A stretch of 9,799 nt of DNA, taken from NCBI GenBank assembly GCA_937925525.1, contig CALALS010000134.1, forward strand, positions 1 to 9,799, given 5' to 3'. The notes beneath the pieces were generated by a model. It ran no database searches. It had not been told where the DNA came from and worked only from the letters and a program-made list of their open reading frames with translations. This DNA comes from an uncultured Flavobacteriales bacterium (lineage in GTDB: Bacteria; Bacteroidota; Bacteroidia; Flavobacteriales_E; Vicingaceae). The position numbers and the translations under genes were made by a program. Numbering within the stretch: the stretch's first letter is position 1; each line of letters starts with the position of its first letter. This document shows positions 6,852 to 9,799 of the stretch, piece after piece.

Positions 6852-7478
6852 GTGAAGTTAGAGGGCAATAAACATATTTCCGAATTCTTGAATGGTTTGC
6901 TGGCAGATTTAAAAGGAAAAGGAGAGCAGCACATGATGGAACAATTAGCCATCAGAACCATGGCAAAGGCAATTTACAGTACTAACAATATTGGGCATTA
7001 CGGATTAGGTTTTTCTTTTTATTCCCACTTTACATCACCCATTAGACGATATCCTGATTTAATGGTGCACCGCCTGTTAGCACATTATCTTTCCGGTGAA
7101 ACAAAACCGTTGATAGATAACTTAGAAAAGAGATGTAAGCATTGCTCAGAAATGGAAAAAGTGGCTTCTGACGCAGAAAGAGCATCGATTAAGTTTAAGC
7201 AAGTAGAATACATGAGCGAACGCATCGGAAAAGTGTTTGCAGGCATAATTACCGGAGTTACTGAGTGGGGAATTTATGTAGAAATGATTGAAAATAAATG
7301 TGAAGGGATGATTCGTTTAAAAGACATGAAAGACGATTATTACTTCTTTGATGAGAAGAACTACAGGGCTGTCGGCAAAAAGCATGGGGAAGTGTATCAA
7401 ATAGGTCAAGGAGTCAATGTAAAAATTATTAAAGCTGATTTAATGAAAAAGCAAATAGAGCTTCAAATCATTGAGTAG
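6852..7478 (+). CDS. rnr: Ribonuclease R, C-terminal part (end of RNB plus S1 domain)
   Basis: These 208 residues continue the RNase R frame after the stop. Residues 1 to about 110 finish the RNB domain: LAIRTMAKAIYSTNNIGHYG and the signature HFTSPIRRYPDLMVHRLL (59-76), whose arginines help bind RNA in the RNase II/R active site. Residues about 122-208 are the S1 RNA-binding domain (GKVFAGIITGVTEWGIYVEM through MKKQIELQII). The first possible start after the stop is GTG at 6852, 3 bases after the TAA; the GGGG at 6842-6845 is a poor ribosome-binding site, so reinitiation is conceivable but not well supported. Most likely this is the tail of one gene rather than an independent gene. It lacks the catalytic aspartates. 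The usual basic C-terminal extension of some RNase R proteins is absent; the protein ends right after the S1 domain. Confidence 0.8.
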   Translation: MKLEGNKHISEFLNGLLADLKGKGEQHMMEQLAIRTMAKAIYSTNNIGHYGLGFSFYSHFTSPIRRYPDLMVHRLLAHYLSGETKPLIDNLEKRCKHCSEMEKVASDAERASIKFKQVEYMSERIGKVFAGIITGVTEWGIYVEMIENKCEGMIRLKDMKDDYYFFDEKNYRAVGKKHGEVYQIGQGVNVKIIKADLMKKQIELQIIE

Positions 7479-7548
7479 ATAAGGTTTTTCTACATTATAC
7501 TGTTCATTAGTTTTACATAAGCTACCAAATCCACTGCCATTTAACCAC

Positions 7549-7556
7549 TAAACTTG
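7549..7556 (+). promoter_or_regulatory. Possible -7 promoter box
   Basis: TAAACTTG, the same octamer seen before rnr, is one base from TAnnTTTG and lies 14 bases before the ATG at 7571. No -33 TTG is seen at the expected distance. The 92-base gap after rnr makes a promoter here likely, but the exact site is uncertain. No terminator hairpin for rnr is visible in this gap. Confidence 0.25.
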
Positions 7557-7570
7557 TAAAAATCATTAAT

Positions 7571-8404
7571 ATGAAGAAGTCTGTCTTAGTGCTTTTGTGC
7601 TTATTTGCTACAATGTTTGTTTTTTCACAAGATGAAACAGTTTCAAACAACGGGAAAAAAGGAAGAACTTACCTGCTAGTTCCTTTTGAAAGCAAAATGT
7701 ATATATCTGATATTGATAAAAAAATATATGAATCAGATGGCCTAGGAACAGCAGAAATAAGAGCAAAATTTCAAGCGGCATTAGATCAAAATTTATTTAT
7801 AAATGCAAAGGAAAATGGTCTTCAACCACTATCTTTTTACATTATGGAAGTTGATACACAAAAAGAACTTAGCTATATCTATTCATCTATTGGTTATAAG
7901 TATGAAGTTTTACCCAAAGAAGAAAATAAAGAGGAAGACCAAACAGTAACGGATAAACTGAAAAATAAATTTAAACCTAAAGAGGAAAAACAAAAGCAAC
8001 CGGAGAGCAACACAACTAATGGAGAGATTACCACCCAAAGAATAACCGAAGAACGCTATATGCAAACTACCATCACTAATAACAATCTTTTACAAACCTT
8101 AGTAAATACCTATCAGGTTGATGGAGTTATTTTCATCAATCAAATTGACTTACTCAACAATATTGTTACTGACGGCTCGGGCAAGCATAATAGAATGTTA
8201 AAAGTTCATTACACCATTTATGATGCTAATGGCAATATTATTCAATCAGGGGCAGAGAAAACATATTTTCCAGCTAATGTAAATAGTGTGGACAAGATAT
8301 CTAAAACTGCAATTACCGAGAACGCAAAAAAAATTATTGAAAAAATTAAGCTGATACAAGTTGAGCCAAGTTCAACAAATTCATCAATAGAAGTACTTCA
8401 TTAA
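7571..8404 (+). CDS. Exported protein of unknown function
   Basis: I do not recognise this 277-residue protein. It begins with a good Sec signal peptide (MKK, then a hydrophobic core at about 4-17) with likely cleavage at VFS/Q, leaving Gln20 first. A first folded segment (about 32-112) starts with RTYLLVPFESKMYISDIDK. A low-complexity Lys/Glu/Gln/Asn-rich linker (about 115-152) separates it from a second one (about 153-262) containing VDGVIFINQIDLLNN and the strand-turn-strand KVHYTIYDANGNIIQSG. The second segment loosely resembles the alpha/beta folds of periplasmic assembly proteins such as CsgG-type domains, but this is only a visual impression. There is no lipobox and no T9SS domain, so the mature protein is probably periplasmic. 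The antiporter gene follows after 44 bases without a visible terminator, so the two may share a transcript. Confidence 0.75.
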   Translation: MKKSVLVLLCLFATMFVFSQDETVSNNGKKGRTYLLVPFESKMYISDIDKKIYESDGLGTAEIRAKFQAALDQNLFINAKENGLQPLSFYIMEVDTQKELSYIYSSIGYKYEVLPKEENKEEDQTVTDKLKNKFKPKEEKQKQPESNTTNGEITTQRITEERYMQTTITNNNLLQTLVNTYQVDGVIFINQIDLLNNIVTDGSGKHNRMLKVHYTIYDANGNIIQSGAEKTYFPANVNSVDKISKTAITENAKKIIEKIKLIQVEPSSTNSSIEVLH

Positions 8405-8448
8405 CAAACAAAAAATAAAATCAACTGTTAATTAGATAAAACCTAACA

Positions 8449-9753
8449 ATGCTCAACTTTTTATTGGAAACCGGAATAGACTCTTATTATACCATTATTG
8501 GTATTTGCATAGTGGTTATTCTTTCATTCGTTTTCAATATTATTTCTAAAAAAACCAATATTCCAAGTGTTTTACTTTTGATATTACTTGGACTTGGAAT
8601 TCAATATTTATTAAAATGGCTCGACTTTCCGGAAGCAGATTTATTTGCCACCCTACAAGTACTAGGAATTATTGGGTTAATAATGATTGTTTTAGAAGCT
8701 GCTCTTGACCTGAAACTTACAAGAGAAAAAGCACCGTTAATATTAAAATCTTTAGCCGTTGCATTAATTGCATTAATAGGTTCTTCTTTTGTCTGCGCCT
8801 ACATTATTAACTATTATTTAATCTCAGACCCTTTCATTTCGCTTGTTTACGCCATCCCTCTTTCTATTATGAGTAGCGCCATTATCATTCCTTCTGTTTC
8901 GGGCTTGGTAGAGCATAAAAAAGAGTTTATGATTTATGAAAGCACATTCTCAGATATTCTGGGAATTATGTTTTTCTATTTTTTAATAGGAACACCGGAA
9001 GGTTCAACAGCAGGTCAAATTGCTTTTGATGTTACATTAAACATCATTATTACTATGGTAGCTTCTTTTGTGATAAGCTTTGCCTTAATTCTAATTTTTC
9101 AAAGGTTAACTACACAGGTAAAGCTGTTTTTATTAATAGCAATTCTCACGCTTCTATATGCCATAGGCAAGAAACTATTTCAACTTTCATCATTGATAAT
9201 AATAATGGCCTTTGGATTAATCATCAATAATTACAAGATATTCTTTATTGGACCATTTAAAAAGTGGATAAAAGATAGTGCGGTTGATAATATTTTACGT
9301 GAGTTACATTTCATTACACTTGAAACTGCCTTTGTGATAAGAACATTTTTCTTTGTGGTTTTCGGAATGACAATCTCCCTAACCTCATTAATTAGTTTTA
9401 AAGTGGCATTTGTGAGTTTGTGTATAATTTTAGCGCTTTATATAGTAAGATACATTTGCCTAAAAATATTTTTATGGCGGGACATTATTCCTCAGCTTTA
9501 TATTGCGCCCAGAGGCTTAATTACTATCTTGTTGTTCTTTGCCATCCCGATTCAAATGCAAGATGATAATTTTAGACCAGGGATATTATTATACACCATA
9601 CTCATATCAAGTTTAATAATGACATATTCCTTGGTTGTCAATAAAGACAAGAAAGAGAAAGCTAGTCTATCAGAACCACAGCAAGACATCGAATCTGACA
9701 CGATGAAAGTTGAAACGGGAAGTGAAAATCAAACACCTCCATCCGAGCATTAA
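8449..9753 (+). CDS. Cation/proton antiporter (CPA family, Na+/H+ exchanger type)
   Basis: The 434-residue protein is an inner-membrane antiporter with about 11-13 hydrophobic helices across residues 10-398 and a hydrophilic, acidic C-terminal tail (399-434). Family landmarks include NIPSVLLLILLGLGIQ (37-52), a helix with LGIIGLIMIVLEAALDLKL (72-90), ESTFSDILGIMFF (164-176) and APRGLITILL (353-362). By analogy with CPA1 exchangers, Asp169 is the likely ion-binding aspartate and Arg355 the conserved arginine of a late helix. The pair at the ion site is Ser-Asp, not the Asn-Asp of many CPA1 members or the Asp-Asp of electrogenic CPA2 members, so the ion (Na+ or K+) and stoichiometry cannot be inferred. 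The tail has no TrkA-N or other regulatory domain. The protein likely supports pH or salt homeostasis. Confidence 0.9.
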   Translation: MLNFLLETGIDSYYTIIGICIVVILSFVFNIISKKTNIPSVLLLILLGLGIQYLLKWLDFPEADLFATLQVLGIIGLIMIVLEAALDLKLTREKAPLILKSLAVALIALIGSSFVCAYIINYYLISDPFISLVYAIPLSIMSSAIIIPSVSGLVEHKKEFMIYESTFSDILGIMFFYFLIGTPEGSTAGQIAFDVTLNIIITMVASFVISFALILIFQRLTTQVKLFLLIAILTLLYAIGKKLFQLSSLIIIMAFGLIINNYKIFFIGPFKKWIKDSAVDNILRELHFITLETAFVIRTFFFVVFGMTISLTSLISFKVAFVSLCIILALYIVRYICLKIFLWRDIIPQLYIAPRGLITILLFFAIPIQMQDDNFRPGILLYTILISSLIMTYSLVVNKDKKEKASLSEPQQDIESDTMKVETGSENQTPPSEH

Positions 9754-9767
9754 AAGAAACATTATTT

Positions 9768-9775
9768 TACCTTTG
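9768..9775 (+). promoter_or_regulatory. Bacteroidota-type -7 promoter box for a downstream gene
   Basis: TACCTTTG is an exact match to the Bacteroidota -7 consensus TAnnTTTG and is followed by CG, a context often seen at promoters of this phylum. It lies 14 bases after the antiporter stop codon. A clear TTTG/TTG -33 element is missing at the expected distance. The gene it would serve begins beyond the right edge, so its role cannot be confirmed. No terminator hairpin separates it from the antiporter gene. Confidence 0.5.
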
Positions 9776-9799
9776 CGACATAATCAAATTAAAAATAAT

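Larger units (their letters stand above)
5355..7478 (+). pseudogene. rnr: Ribonuclease R gene interrupted by one in-frame stop
   Basis: Read as one frame, this locus encodes a complete RNase R of about 707 codons, the normal length for the family, except for TAA at codon 498 (6846-6848). Both sides are in the same frame with no missing segment: the text runs FAKKMG-stop-NVKLEGNKHIS. As I recall, related Bacteroidota RNase R proteins have Tyr after the Gly here, so a single TAT or TAC to TAA change explains the break. No other disruption is seen, so it is either a very recent nonsense mutation, a sequencing or assembly error, or a programmed readthrough site. All three stop codons end other genes in the window, which argues against codon reassignment. 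Confidence 0.75.

Noticed and set aside
6831..6857. Programmed ribosomal frameshift at the A7/G4 runs in rnr
   Set aside because: Both rnr parts are in the same reading frame, so a single frameshift would not restore the protein; readthrough or a base substitution fits better.
4570..7552. Shared 10-mer AACCACTAAA in two upstream regions (4570-4579 and 7543-7552)
   Set aside because: A single 10-base match in AT-rich intergenic DNA, at different distances from the start codons and without an inverted symmetry, is not enough to propose a shared operator.
1..9799. CRISPR array, tRNA, rRNA, insertion sequence, phage or defence system
   Set aside because: No regular repeat-spacer pattern, cloverleaf, transposase, integrase or nuclease-effector gene cluster is visible; RNase R here is the housekeeping type and not part of an evident defence locus.

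Overview
The window looks like an ordinary chromosomal segment of a member of the Bacteroidota. The DNA is AT-rich. One secreted protein carries a C-terminal type IX secretion (T9SS) sorting domain. Two exported proteins appear to be cleaved just before a Gln, as is common in this phylum. A clear -7 box of the Bacteroidota type (TAnnTTTG) sits at the right edge. Seven genes lie on the + strand (one of them broken in two) and one on the - strand. I see no rRNA, tRNA, CRISPR array, insertion sequence or phage gene, and no gene-free stretch exceeds about 100 bases.

Layout, left to right: a leader with a run of 15 T; an exported, C-terminally anchored TPR protein (70-981); a five-helix membrane protein fused to a thioredoxin-like domain with a CGHC active site (1032-1964), overlapping by 8 bases with mrp, an Fe-S carrier P-loop ATPase (1957-3072). 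Convergent to mrp, and sharing stop-codon bases with it, is a large helical repeat protein of unknown function on the - strand (3069-4523). Divergent from that is a small T9SS cargo protein (4620-5291), followed by a terminator-like hairpin that abuts the start of the RNase R gene. RNase R (5355-7478) is full length but carries one in-frame TAA at codon 498 and reads as two ORFs. Last come an exported protein of unknown function (7571-8404) and a CPA-type cation/proton antiporter (8449-9753), then a promoter-like box for a gene beyond the window.

Functional links are limited. The thioredoxin-like membrane protein and Mrp are almost certainly cotranscribed. The unknown exported protein and the antiporter may be. 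The rest looks like a loose set of housekeeping and lineage-specific genes. The most notable observation is the nonsense codon in rnr. The lack of the usual CxxC in Mrp and the hairpin lying against the rnr start codon are second. I found no convincing evidence of a new multi-gene system.
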